Source of the DNA: a virus
Virus record (IMG/VR): IMGVR_UViG_3300042922_000762
Coordinates: 1-41,120 of that record
DNA: 41,120 nt
Reading direction: 5' to 3' (one strand)
Shown: piece by piece, positions 1 through 7,622 of the stretch
Layout of the letters: every line of letters starts with the position of its first letter
How positions within the stretch are numbered: position 1 is the stretch's first letter
Position numbers and translations under genes: made by a program
Notes under the pieces: model-generated
What the model saw: the letters and a program-made list of their open reading frames with translations, nothing else
Database searches by the model: none
Told to the model about the DNA's origin: nothing

Positions 1-169
1 CGCTCACGCGCTCCTGGATCCGCGCGGCGGACAGCAGCGTGGTGCTGAGGGTGCTGAGCGACTCGATCAGGGGCGGCACCTGGTCGAGGTGCCACTCGAA
101 CGCGCGGCGCCACTCGCGCGCGCCGGCCTCGGGGTCGATCGCGTCGAGGGGGATCAGGGACGGCGTCAT
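1..169 (-). CDS. Phage early protein with zinc-ribbon C-terminus (5' part only)
   Basis: Only the first 56 codons are in the window; the gene runs off the left edge. It begins ATG at 169, overlapping the TGA of the ASCH gene (ATGA), so it is the translationally coupled next gene of the leftward early operon. It is nearly identical to the start of the complete homologue at 38678-39370, which ends in a CxxCxxC...CxxC zinc-binding tail. The function is unknown; the coupling suggests an accessory early role. Confidence 0.7.
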   Translation of the reverse strand, partial: MTPSLIPLDAIDPEAGAREWRRAFEWHLDQVPPLIESLSTLSTTLLSAARIQERVS

Positions 170-591
170 GCGATCGCCTCCAAGACCGCGGCCTCGGTGG
201 TCTCGTCGAGGCGGCGCAGGCCGAGCGCGCCGGTGAAGGGGATGGGCTCGCGAAGTGGCCGCGCGTTCTCGAGGATCAGGTGACATGCGTCGGACTGCGC
301 CCAGGGCGAGCACTCGATGCCGTCGAACTCGTGGACGTCGACGAGGTCGACTACGCCGATGATGGCGCCGAACACCTCCCAGGGTCGCGGGCGTCCGACC
401 TCTCGTGTGTTTCGGGCGGGGCGCATGGCGTCGTCGAGCGCCGCCGATGCCCAGTCGTGATCGAATCGCAGTCCCGCGTGGATCGCGACAGGCCCGCGGT
501 AGTCGGTCGACCAGCGGCGGTTCTCGACCGCTTTCCCGGCATGGATGATCGCCCACGCCCACGGCTGGCGAACGGTCAGGATGCGCATCAT
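166..591 (-). CDS. ASCH (PUA-like) domain protein
   Basis: This 141-residue protein begins LTVRQPWAWAI and has GKAVENR at residues 19-25, which fits the GxKxxExR-type signature of ASCH domains: small PUA-like beta-barrels that bind RNA, some acting as amidohydrolases on modified cytidine. ATG at 591 overlaps the upstream TGA at 588-590, and its own TGA overlaps the next gene's ATG, so it is fully coupled in the operon. It is missing from the sister early region (39367-39370), where the two flanking genes abut directly. That makes it a recently gained or lost accessory gene. Family assignment is good. Whether it binds RNA, modifies a nucleoside or counters a host defence cannot be read from sequence. 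Confidence 0.8.
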   Translation of the reverse strand: MMRILTVRQPWAWAIIHAGKAVENRRWSTDYRGPVAIHAGLRFDHDWASAALDDAMRPARNTREVGRPRPWEVFGAIIGVVDLVDVHEFDGIECSPWAQSDACHLILENARPLREPIPFTGALGLRRLDETTEAAVLEAIA

Positions 592-1808
592 GCGGTCACC
601 TCGAGCGCGAGGATCCGCGTCGCCTTCTCCGCCTCGATCTGCTGCGCGAGCTCGCCCTTCCTGCCGGGGTCGCTGCGGCCGTAGATCAGGTCGCCGATGC
701 GGCTGCGGTGGACGTCGGCGCCGGCGGCGATCGCGTCCATCGTCATGCCGGCGGCCATGAGCGCGCGCACGTGCACGCGGACCGGCTCGGCGTCGACGCG
801 CGGCGCGATCTCCGGGATGCCCGCCTCGCGGCGTCGCCGGCGTTCCTCGGCGAGCGACGCGTCCGCGCACGACGGCGTCGACGGGCAGAGCTTCCTCGAG
901 CGGCAGCCGAGCTGGTATCCGTAGGCGGTGCCGTGGTGTTCGGCGGGGATCTCTTCGGCGTTGGTCCGCCGCGAGGCCATCCAGGCGCGGTGGTACTCGC
1001 GCTGGGCGCGTCTGCAGTCGTCGCAGCGGCATCCGCGGGCGTACGACGCGTTCGTGCCGTGGCCGAGCACCTGGCGCGGCGCACGGGGCTCGCGCGGGGC
1101 ACGCGGGGCGCTGCGCTTCACGATGGCGGGCAGCTGCAGGTCGCGGCGCACGATGCCGGCGTACGGGCGGGTGATCCCGAGCTCCGCGGCGACCTCGGCG
1201 TCCGTCATGCCCTCGGCGTGGAGTCGGCGGATGCCAGCCTCGACCTCGGCGCGTTGCCGGTGGCGTCGCTTCGGCTGCTCGGGCTTCTGCGGCTCGCCGG
1301 CGGCCACGAACTCGTCGAACGCGGCCTGCGCGCGATCGCGGTCGGCGATCGCCGCCTCGACGGCTCGCTCGGCAACGCGGACGACCGTGTAGAGATCCTT
1401 CCGCTGCGCACGCCAGGCCTCGCGCGCCTGCTGCCACGCCTCGAGCGCATCGACCACGGGAACCTGTGCCGGGGCGGGCTTCCGTGCCGCGGCCGCGGTG
1501 CGCTCGGGCTTCGGCTTCGCGGGCGCCTTCGGGCGCGGAGTCGCAGCGGTCGTGCCCTTCCGCGCTGCCCGGGCGGCCGCCTTGTCGCGCTGATCGGCGC
1601 CGACGCGCTCCTCCTCGTCGCGGCGGAGGATCTCCTCGAGCGGGACGCCGGCGTCGACGAGGCGCTTGAAGCTGTAGTCGCCGCTGTATCGCCGGTAGAC
1701 GTCGCGGCACGCGAGCGGCGCCGGGCAGTTCGCGTCGCGGCATCCGCCGCGGTACCCGTCGACGGTGCCGTGCGGGAAGCCGTCCTCGAGGCGGTCTGCA
1801 GCGCCCAT
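588..1808 (-). CDS. Multi-module Cys-rich / HTH protein (copy 1)
   Basis: 406 residues, unrecognised as a named family. Three modules share the pattern HGTxxxYxxGC with following cysteines, near residues 13-36, 249-268 and 292-315; the middle one reads GCRCDDC. They look like short zinc-knuckle units. Between and after them lie two helix-turn-helix-like stretches: GMTDAEVAAELGITRPYAG near residue 200 and AGMTMDAIAAGADVHRSRIG near residue 350. A basic Ala/Pro/Lys-rich linker and a helical segment separate the first module from the rest. The overall design suggests a DNA-binding or regulatory early protein. The start at ATG 1808 overlaps the upstream stop. A homologue two residues shorter lies at 39367-40581. 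Confidence 0.75.
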   Translation of the reverse strand: MGAADRLEDGFPHGTVDGYRGGCRDANCPAPLACRDVYRRYSGDYSFKRLVDAGVPLEEILRRDEEERVGADQRDKAAARAARKGTTAATPRPKAPAKPKPERTAAAARKPAPAQVPVVDALEAWQQAREAWRAQRKDLYTVVRVAERAVEAAIADRDRAQAAFDEFVAAGEPQKPEQPKRRHRQRAEVEAGIRRLHAEGMTDAEVAAELGITRPYAGIVRRDLQLPAIVKRSAPRAPREPRAPRQVLGHGTNASYARGCRCDDCRRAQREYHRAWMASRRTNAEEIPAEHHGTAYGYQLGCRSRKLCPSTPSCADASLAEERRRRREAGIPEIAPRVDAEPVRVHVRALMAAGMTMDAIAAGADVHRSRIGDLIYGRSDPGRKGELAQQIEAEKATRILALEVTA

Positions 1809-2158
1809 CAGTCGGCCTGCCCGTCGACGCGAGCGACGTGGATGGGGCCGCCGGAGAACGGGCGCACCAGGTGCCGGAAGCCGTGCGTGCTGTGCTCGTC
1901 CGGGACGACGGCGCCCTTGCACACCGCGCACACGGGGAACGTGCCGACGCCGACAGCGAGGACGGCTGCGGTCGCGGTTGCGACGGCTTCCTCGGCGAGG
2001 TACCGCTCGCCGTCGCCCGCGGCCTGCAGGATCGCGTTGGCGAAGTCGCGGGCCTCGTCGACGTTGAGCGGCTGGGTGACCTGAATGTCGATGTAGCCGT
2101 CGTCGTCGACGTCGACGGTCGCGACGAGCTGCTCGACGGATCGCGTGATGGTCTTCAT
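1808..2158 (-). CDS. Small early protein with CxxC motif (copy 1)
   Basis: 116 residues starting at ATG 2158 behind a clear GGAGATCACC ribosome site. The N-terminal half is acidic and predicted mixed alpha/beta (VDVDDDGYIDIQV). The C-terminal part has a single CAVCKGAVVPDEHSTHGF segment that could bind one metal with the histidines. The stop overlaps the ATG of the next gene. No family is recognised. The homologue at 40581-40931 keeps the CxxC in a different local context (CTVC), which supports a structural role for these cysteines. Confidence 0.7.
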   Translation of the reverse strand: MKTITRSVEQLVATVDVDDDGYIDIQVTQPLNVDEARDFANAILQAAGDGERYLAEEAVATATAAVLAVGVGTFPVCAVCKGAVVPDEHSTHGFRHLVRPFSGGPIHVARVDGQAD

Positions 2159-2169
2159 GGTGATCTCCT

Positions 2170-2511
2170 TCAGAACGGGGGCTGGTCGGGGTAGACGACC
2201 TCGTCGGGGACGAGATCGAGGGCGGGTGCGTCCCAGGTGTGGCCGCAGCGGTGCCGCGGCGAGATCTCGCCGTCGACGGGCTTCCGCGGCCACCAGGGGG
2301 TGCGCTGGCTGGTGATGGTCTTGCCGGCGTGCTCGTGGATCTGCCACAGCTGGACGCGGGTGATGACGCACGCGACGATCTGCAGCGGCTGCAGCGCGAC
2401 CGGATCCAGGAGCGGCATGCCGATGAGGACGTCCATCTGGAAGTCCCAGCGCACCTCGAGTACTCGAGCGCGGCATCGCGGGCAGGTCACGTACCGGGGC
2501 GCCTTGTTCAT
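2170..2511 (-). CDS. Zinc-ribbon-like early protein (copy 1)
   Basis: 113 residues. CPRC at residues 10-13 and HRCGH near residue 87 could form a split zinc site; the centre is hydrophobic beta-rich (LQIVACVITRVQLW). The ATG at 2511 overlaps the TGA of the primase-helicase gene, so it is coupled to replication functions. The product ends in the polar tail VVYPDQPPF. It is repeated, truncated by the window edge, at 40943-41120. The role is unknown. Confidence 0.65.
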   Translation of the reverse strand: MNKAPRYVTCPRCRARVLEVRWDFQMDVLIGMPLLDPVALQPLQIVACVITRVQLWQIHEHAGKTITSQRTPWWPRKPVDGEISPRHRCGHTWDAPALDLVPDEVVYPDQPPF

Positions 2512-4958
2512 CGCTGGTCCCAGCGGGTCTCGCGCGGATCCTCGGCGCCTGCCTCGGTCTCAGGGGCGTACAGCGTGACGTTGGTGTAGAAGCGGCGGCC
2601 GTGGGACTTCGCGGTGCCGATCTCGAACCGCTGCCGCAGCTGACGACCGAAGGCCTGCGACGAGAGCGCGTCCTCGTGCTGCTCACGGCACCAGGCGTCG
2701 TACGCCTTCCGCAGATCGCTCATCTCGACGCGGGCGACGTCGCCGCCACCGACCGAGCAGCGGTCCTCGATGAACCGGCCGAGGTGATCCTCCTCGGCGC
2801 GGTACGTGTCAGTGGCCGCGAGGACCGTTTCCGGGGTGTGCAGCCCGTCCGCGGCGTACGCGACGGCACCGGTGATGATCCACGCGAGGATCCCGGGGCC
2901 CTCCTCGTCGACGAGCCTGGTCTGCAGGTTCTCGATGCGCTCCTCGTCCGACACGGAGTGCGTGAACGGGATGAGGCGCAGTCGACGCCAGACCGAGTCG
3001 CCGCCGGTCTCCACCTTCGGCTGGCTGTTGCCGAGCAGCAGGAACGTGTGCGACGGGGTGAAGTCGAAGAAGTCCTGCCGCATGAAGCGCGCGGTGATCG
3101 TGTCGCCACCGGTCAGGGCCTTCATCTTCGCCTCGTCGAACCTCGTGTTCTCGTTGATCTCGGACGCGATGACGAGCCGCCGGCCCTGCAGCTTCGCGAG
3201 CTCGGTCTCGTGCTTGTCTCGGCCAACGACGAGGAAGCCCTGCGGGGCCGACGTCGCGTAGTCGCCGGCGATCGCGGACAGCACCTCGGCGAAGACGCCC
3301 TTGCCGTTGCCGCCGGGGCCGTGCGCGAACGGGAGGATGTGCTCGAGTACTTCGCCGATGAACATGAGCCCGGCGAGGCGCTGCATGTACCGCTCGAGCG
3401 CGACGTTCCCCTGGAACGTGCTCTTGAGGAACTGGTCCCACAGCGGCGTCCGCATCGCGGCATCCGGCGTCACCGTCGTTTGCTTCGAGTGCAGCAGCGC
3501 CGGCGTCGCCGCGGCCATGTCGCCCGTGCGGAGATCGACGATGCCGCCGGGGGTGTTCAGCTGCCACGGGTGACGGTCGAACTCGGATGCGGAGATCCGC
3601 ATGGCGGGCGTCGACCGGGCCAGGCGCACGGCGTCGCCGATCGCGCGCGCGCGCATCGACTTCAGCCGCCAGGCCTTCAGCGCGGCGTTGTCGGTGGGGA
3701 TGCGGCGGATGACGTCGCGGGCGGCCTCGATAGCGGGCCCCTCGTCGGGGTGCCACGCCCACCGCGACCCGTCCCACGTGACCCACTTGCCGGCATCCGC
3801 GACGTAGCGCAGCGTGCCCGAGTACTCCGCGACCAGGAGGCGCGCGTTGCCGTCGTCGGTGAGGTCCGCGCTGTCGGATCCGATCATCGCGGCGGGTGCC
3901 GTCGCGGTGGCGGCCTGGCCGACGGCGGCGATCTGCGTGCCGGTCGACGTCGTGCGGGATGCGGGGACGAGTTCGCGGGGCGCCCGGTGACCGTGGCCAG
4001 CTTCCGCCAGCGCCTTCGCCGCTGCCGCGTGGTCGCCGCGGTGGTTGAGCAGCGCATACGCGCCGAACTTCGTGTACGGCACCTGCGGCTCGAAGTCCGT
4101 CGACGAGGTGAACACGAACAGGCGATCGCGGTCGCCGGCGTGCCCGGTCGTCGCGCTGATCCCGTCGTCCTTCCCCGGCCGCCGCCAGTACTTCGTCGCA
4201 CCGCGCGAGAACACGTGCACCCAGCCGACGAGGATCTGCGACCAGTCGGTCTTGGCCTCGAAGTCGTCGCCGGGCGTGATGTCGCCCGCGGCCGCCTGGT
4301 AGTTCGTCGACCACTTCGCGTCGACGGGGCCAGCGGAGATCGGCTCCTCGGCGGGCATGGTGTCGAGCGCGGCGCGCAGGATCGCGTGCAGCTGGTCGCG
4401 CTCGCCGCGGGTGATCGTGGCCATCGACGAGGGACCGCCGAGGAGTCGCACCCACGGGCGCCCGGTGGGGTGCACGGCGCCCGTCGACGGGGCGAGCACG
4501 ACGAACCCGCCGGTGCCGCGAGTCTCGGCCAGCACCTCGCGGCCGGTCGGGCCTTCGCTCGGCTGCTGCGCGACCTTCTGATTCCCGGGCACCTCGCCGC
4601 CTTCGACGCGGTAGAGCAGGTGCAGGCCACCCGAGGGGGACTGCTCCGACCATCCCGCTATGACGCGGTCGTACAGCGGCCGCAGTCCCGTCCCCTCGAG
4701 CAGCTCGACGACGGCTCCCATGAGCGGCATCCCGCGGCCCTCGACCTCGAGCAGCTCGACGTCGCCGTATCCGGTGATGATGCCGACGCCCTGCTCGAGC
4801 TCGACGTCGAACCAGGCGCGCAGCTGCTCGACGTCGGCGGGCGCGTCGGTATACGCCTTCCAGGCGACGCGGGGGCGCTTCGTGCCGTCGGCGGCGACCG
4901 GGACGACGGAGAGCCCGGCGGCCTGCAGTTCGAGTGCGGTGGCGAGTAGATCGGTCAT
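2508..4958 (-). CDS. Bifunctional Prim-Pol / D5-family SF3 primase-helicase
   Basis: 816 residues; the replication initiator of the phage. Residues 10-180 match the bifunctional primase/polymerase fold (VVPVAADGTKRP, SPSGGLHLLY, TRGTGGFVVLAPS). The usual DxD is replaced by LEVEGRG near residue 73. Residues 370-500 resemble the D5 N-terminal region (LNTPGGIVDLRTGDM). The helicase core carries Walker A GPGGNGKG near 547-554, Walker B LVIASEIN near 595 and sensor FLLLGNSQP near 640, followed by a WRRLRLIPF arginine-finger region. The ATG at 4958 is preferred because it overlaps the upstream TGA; a GTG at 4970 would add four residues. The length is typical for the family. Confidence 0.93.
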   Translation of the reverse strand: MTDLLATALELQAAGLSVVPVAADGTKRPRVAWKAYTDAPADVEQLRAWFDVELEQGVGIITGYGDVELLEVEGRGMPLMGAVVELLEGTGLRPLYDRVIAGWSEQSPSGGLHLLYRVEGGEVPGNQKVAQQPSEGPTGREVLAETRGTGGFVVLAPSTGAVHPTGRPWVRLLGGPSSMATITRGERDQLHAILRAALDTMPAEEPISAGPVDAKWSTNYQAAAGDITPGDDFEAKTDWSQILVGWVHVFSRGATKYWRRPGKDDGISATTGHAGDRDRLFVFTSSTDFEPQVPYTKFGAYALLNHRGDHAAAAKALAEAGHGHRAPRELVPASRTTSTGTQIAAVGQAATATAPAAMIGSDSADLTDDGNARLLVAEYSGTLRYVADAGKWVTWDGSRWAWHPDEGPAIEAARDVIRRIPTDNAALKAWRLKSMRARAIGDAVRLARSTPAMRISASEFDRHPWQLNTPGGIVDLRTGDMAAATPALLHSKQTTVTPDAAMRTPLWDQFLKSTFQGNVALERYMQRLAGLMFIGEVLEHILPFAHGPGGNGKGVFAEVLSAIAGDYATSAPQGFLVVGRDKHETELAKLQGRRLVIASEINENTRFDEAKMKALTGGDTITARFMRQDFFDFTPSHTFLLLGNSQPKVETGGDSVWRRLRLIPFTHSVSDEERIENLQTRLVDEEGPGILAWIITGAVAYAADGLHTPETVLAATDTYRAEEDHLGRFIEDRCSVGGGDVARVEMSDLRKAYDAWCREQHEDALSSQAFGRQLRQRFEIGTAKSHGRRFYTNVTLYAPETEAGAEDPRETRWDQR

Positions 4959-5179
4959 GCGCAGTTGCACGCTCCGTTAGTGGCGCGGACGGTGAAGCAC
5001 GAGGAGCAGACCGTCCCGGGGACGATGTCGAACTTCGTGCGGGGGCAGTTGGCGTGCCGCCACTCGTCGAAGCCGTTGGGGCGGACGATGCGGTCGCCGG
5101 GTTGGATGAACGCGTGGCAGTCGGGGCACTTCGTCGGCCGCTGCGCGATCGTGCTGTTGGGGGTGTCGTGGTGCGTCAT
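4955..5179 (-). CDS. Small zinc-finger protein
   Basis: 74 residues with two likely metal sites: CPDCHAFIQPGDRI near residues 18-31 with HANC near residue 43, then CSSC followed by CNC at the C-terminus. The pattern resembles small treble-clef zinc ribbons found next to phage primases. ATG 5179 lies directly after a tRNA-like hairpin (5181-5222) and has no good ribosome site, so the hairpin may influence its translation. The stop overlaps the primase-helicase start. Nucleic-acid binding is an inference. Confidence 0.7.
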   Translation of the reverse strand: MTHHDTPNSTIAQRPTKCPDCHAFIQPGDRIVRPNGFDEWRHANCPRTKFDIVPGTVCSSCFTVRATNGACNCA

Positions 5180-5180
5180 G

Positions 5181-5222
5181 TGCCCGGGCGCGGAGTCGAA
5201 CCGCGCCTGCGACCATCCGGGC
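5181..5222 (-). pseudogene. tRNA relic: acceptor plus T-arm minihelix
   Basis: Read on the minus strand, 42 nt begin GCCCGGA and end CCCGGGC plus an A. They can pair as a 6-of-7 bp acceptor stem. Inside sits a perfect T-arm, CGCGG-TTCGACT-CCGCG, with a canonical T-loop. Between acceptor and T-arm only about ten bases remain, so the D-arm and anticodon arm appear deleted. No CCA is encoded. It occupies almost the whole 52-bp gap between the SSB-like gene and the zinc-finger gene. It could be a decayed phage tRNA, a retained tRNA mimic, or a chance strong hairpin; the exact T-loop favours the first two. Confidence 0.5.
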
Positions 5223-5231
5223 GGTGCTGCG

Positions 5232-5939
5232 TCAGAACGGGATCGCGGCGAGCACTTCGGCCGTGGTGCCGACGGCCGTCGCGATCGTGGCGTCCGGGAT
5301 CCCCGCGGCGCGCAGCTGGCCGACCTGCGCGAGCTGCTCGACGGTGAGTCCGCCGACGCCGGGCGCAGCCGGGGCGGGCTGCTGCTGGACGGGCTGCGGT
5401 GCTGAGGGGACGGGTGCCGGCGCCTGCGGCTGCGGAATCACCTGCCCGGCGAACGCGGGCTGCGCCGGGTCGACGTACTGCTGCTGCGGTGCGGCCGCGG
5501 GCTGCGGCACGGGCGCCGCGGCCGCGGGCTGCTGAGCGAAGGCCGACGTCGGCGCGGTGTACTGCGCCGAGTAGAGCTTCGCCGGGTTCTGCGGGTTCTT
5601 CGACGCCGGGTCGTTCCCGACGTACTGCACCGTCAGCACTCCGCCGGGCAGCAGATCCGACGCACCGGCGGCACGGATTGCGTCGCTGATCGCGCGCTTC
5701 ATGTGCTTCGAAGCGACGTAGAGCGTGCGCTCGCCGTCGTCGTTCGGGTCCGCACGCTGGTCGGTCTGCAGATCGACGAGGATCTGCATCATCGGGTCGC
5801 CGTTCGGCCAGAACGCCGGCTCCTGGGTGTTGTACTTCGTCTGCTGCCGCTCGCGCGGGGTGGACTTCACGGTGCCCTGGATGCTGGCGCCGACGACGTC
5901 GAACTTGACGCCCTTGCTGCTGGAATCGAAAAGGGACAT
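5232..5939 (-). CDS. Probable phage single-stranded DNA-binding-like protein with IPF tip
   Basis: 235 residues. The first 125 form a beta-rich domain (VKFDVVGASIQGTVKSTPRE, MMQILVDLQTD, GGVLTVQYVG). Next comes a long Pro/Ala/Gln-rich, probably disordered stretch (residues 130-200), then a small helical segment and the C-terminus AAIPF. An OB-like domain, a flexible tail and a terminal IPF is the plan of bacterial SSB proteins, whose DDDIPF tip docks repair enzymes. Sequence identity to SSB is not obvious, so the role is inferred. The start ATG 5939 has a strong AAGGAGAAG site. It sits between the nuclease and primase genes, as expected for a replication/recombination factor. Confidence 0.6.
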   Translation of the reverse strand: MSLFDSSSKGVKFDVVGASIQGTVKSTPRERQQTKYNTQEPAFWPNGDPMMQILVDLQTDQRADPNDDGERTLYVASKHMKRAISDAIRAAGASDLLPGGVLTVQYVGNDPASKNPQNPAKLYSAQYTAPTSAFAQQPAAAAPVPQPAAAPQQQYVDPAQPAFAGQVIPQPQAPAPVPSAPQPVQQQPAPAAPGVGGLTVEQLAQVGQLRAAGIPDATIATAVGTTAEVLAAIPF

Positions 5940-5959
5940 GTCTTCTCCTTGGTTGGTCT

Positions 5960-6952
5960 TCAGCGGTCGAACAGATTGGTGACGGGTGCGAGCGCCGCGG
6001 GTTGCGGTGTCGCGGGTACCGGCCGGGGGGCCGGGGTCTCAGGGGCCTCGCAGGCCGGGTGCGTGGTGAACCCGCCTGCTGCGGCCGAGGGGTGCAGGGG
6101 CTGCCCGCAGACGGTGCACGTGAGCGCGATCGCGGGACGGATGGGCATCGGTGCGGGCAGCGCCTGCAGCACGGGCTGGACGGGCGCCGGCGCCGACTCA
6201 GGGACGACGATGAGCTCGCCGACGCCGAACAGGGATCCGCCGGCGGCGCGGTGCTGCGCACGCTTCTCCTGTCGGCACCAGGTGCACCACTCGTCATCGC
6301 ACAGCGGCGACGCGGCAAGGGCAGCGTCGATGCCGACGACGGTGAGCATCGTCCAGAGCCGGTTCGCGCGGAGCATGGCTGCGGCGGCCCGGTGCGGGTC
6401 GAACGGTTCCGACCAGAACACGGTGCTGGCCAGCTCGCCGTCGCGAGGCAGGAACGCGATCGCCACGGTGCGCGCCGGGCCCCAGCCGCCGTCGGCAGTG
6501 AAGCCAGCGGCGTACAGGTGCGCCTGCGTCCGGTACTGCTCGCTCGGGCCGTGGAGGCGGTACTTCGAGATCTGCTTCGGACCCACGACCTTGTGGTCGA
6601 TGACCGTGCCGGTGGGGACGTGGAAGAGATCCGAGTGCCCGGTGATCGGCTGGCCGCCGATCGTTCCGACGGTCACCTCCCACTCGGTGACCCACTCCGT
6701 GCGATCGAGCTCGCCGCCGCCGCGGTTCGCGCCGTCGAACCAGCGCTCGAGCTGGTCGTGCACGGCGGTCCCGACCGCGGGCTTCCAGGCGGGTCCGCGG
6801 TCGGGTTCGCCGTCGCCGTTGAGCTTGTGGAGGATCCACCGATCGCAGGGCCGGCCGATCTCCGACGGTCCGATGCGCTTCTGCAGCGACCGCGGATGCC
6901 GCGTGATCCCGTCCTTGATGACCCCGAGGTAGAGGTCCTCCACAGACGTCAT
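5960..6952 (-). CDS. Cas4/RecB-like PD-(D/E)XK exonuclease with Fe-S cysteines
   Basis: 330 residues. The nuclease core shows GHSDLF (D108), VIDHK (D119, K121) and QAHLYAAG (Q143-Y147), the ordered motifs of RecB-type nucleases. A single cysteine at residue 36 and a C-terminal set CDDEWCTWC (218, 223, 226) match the one-plus-three iron-sulphur cluster layout of Cas4 and AddB enzymes. A later CTVC with HPAC may bind zinc, before a Pro/Ala-rich tail. It probably resects DNA ends for phage recombination together with the SSB-like protein and RusA. There is no cas neighbour, so it is not part of a CRISPR system. ATG 6952 overlaps the upstream stop. Confidence 0.85.
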   Translation of the reverse strand: MTSVEDLYLGVIKDGITRHPRSLQKRIGPSEIGRPCDRWILHKLNGDGEPDRGPAWKPAVGTAVHDQLERWFDGANRGGGELDRTEWVTEWEVTVGTIGGQPITGHSDLFHVPTGTVIDHKVVGPKQISKYRLHGPSEQYRTQAHLYAAGFTADGGWGPARTVAIAFLPRDGELASTVFWSEPFDPHRAAAAMLRANRLWTMLTVVGIDAALAASPLCDDEWCTWCRQEKRAQHRAAGGSLFGVGELIVVPESAPAPVQPVLQALPAPMPIRPAIALTCTVCGQPLHPSAAAGGFTTHPACEAPETPAPRPVPATPQPAALAPVTNLFDR

Positions 6953-7239
6953 GCGACGAACCGGTCGACCTGGCGAACCTCGAGGTCGTGGAGCCGGGCG
7001 ACCTGCGAGGGCGAGTAGCCCTGCTCGAGCATGTCCACGACACTCGCCCGCTGAATCAGGGCCGCGCGCTTGGCAGGGTCGCTGATATCGGCGACTATCG
7101 CCCCATGGCTGCTGTGCGTGGGCGCCGAGCTCGGAGGCGAGGCCTTCGGGAAGGCGCGGGCGACAGCTTCGACCAGGTCGTCTGCGGCTGCGAATACGGC
7201 GGGGTTGGCGATTCGCGCCGCGAGTTCCGTTTCGTTCAC
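6949..7239 (-). CDS. Small HTH-like early protein
   Basis: 96 residues from GTG 7239, which overlaps the TGA of the preceding gene (GTGA). The C-terminal third (MLEQGYSPSQVARLHDLEVR) reads as a helix-turn-helix. The N-terminal half is Ala/Ser-rich and helical. It could regulate the early operon or assist the nuclease that follows it with overlap. No named family is recognised. Confidence 0.6.
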   Translation of the reverse strand: MNETELAARIANPAVFAAADDLVEAVARAFPKASPPSSAPTHSSHGAIVADISDPAKRAALIQRASVVDMLEQGYSPSQVARLHDLEVRQVDRFVA

Positions 7240-7619
7240 TTCACGATCACCGACTTCGCGCCGCGCACCTTGTGCTCGTCGAGCACCGCCGGTGCGAACT
7301 GCTTCTTAACCGCGGCCGCGTCGACGGCGGTCGTGACCTTGTAGAGCTGCGGGTACTGCGAAGCCGGGTACTGCTCCTCGATCCACTTCGTGTCGAGCCG
7401 GGAGTACTCGCGGATCTCGACCTTCGACTTGCCGACCTCGTGCGTGCCGACCTCGCCGCCGAGCAGCTCGATCAGCTGCCCGTCGATCGCCTCGAGCTCG
7501 CCCTGGATGAACTCGATGTCGGCCTTGAGAGTCGCGCGGCGGGCGACGAGGCGCTCCTTGATCTGCAGCGACTTCGGCGCCGCCTGATCGATCGGGGTGA
7601 TGGGTGCGGGGTTGCTCAT
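7236..7619 (-). CDS. Conserved phage recombination-region protein (coiled coil plus beta domain)
   Basis: 127 residues. Residues 20-50 are a charged helix (ERLVARRATLKADIEFIQGE) likely to be a coiled coil. The second half (WIEEQYPASQYPQLYKVTTA ... VRGAKSVIVK) is beta-rich and of a type often encoded beside phage exonucleases. The position between the nuclease and RusA supports a recombination or DNA-end role, but no catalytic motif is visible. Confidence 0.6.
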   Translation of the reverse strand: MSNPAPITPIDQAAPKSLQIKERLVARRATLKADIEFIQGELEAIDGQLIELLGGEVGTHEVGKSKVEIREYSRLDTKWIEEQYPASQYPQLYKVTTAVDAAAVKKQFAPAVLDEHKVRGAKSVIVK

Positions 7620-7622
7620 GGG

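Larger units (their letters stand above)
1..2347. repeat. Diverged long direct repeat, left copy
   Basis: Bases 1-169 align with 39202-39370 and bases 588-2347 align with 39367-41120, both in direct orientation. The left copy carries an extra 422 bp (the ASCH gene) between two copies of the heptamer TCATGCG (166-172 and 588-594). It also carries 6 bp more in the Cys/HTH gene. Differences are scattered and many are synonymous, so the copies have diverged as separate phages rather than being a fresh duplication. Confidence 0.9.

Noticed and set aside
166-1743. ASCH protein with a 380-residue N-terminal extension
   Set aside because: The extension is the Arg-rich shadow of the overlapping gene 588-1808; ATG 591 with ATGA coupling is the natural start.
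2601-4949. Long open frame opposite the primase-helicase
   Set aside because: It is a high-GC antisense shadow: low-complexity composition, no initiation signal, and a well-supported gene on the other strand.
5960-6952. CRISPR-associated Cas4 and a CRISPR array
   Set aside because: The protein is Cas4-like, but there are no cas neighbours and no spaced repeat array anywhere in the window; it belongs to the phage recombination block.
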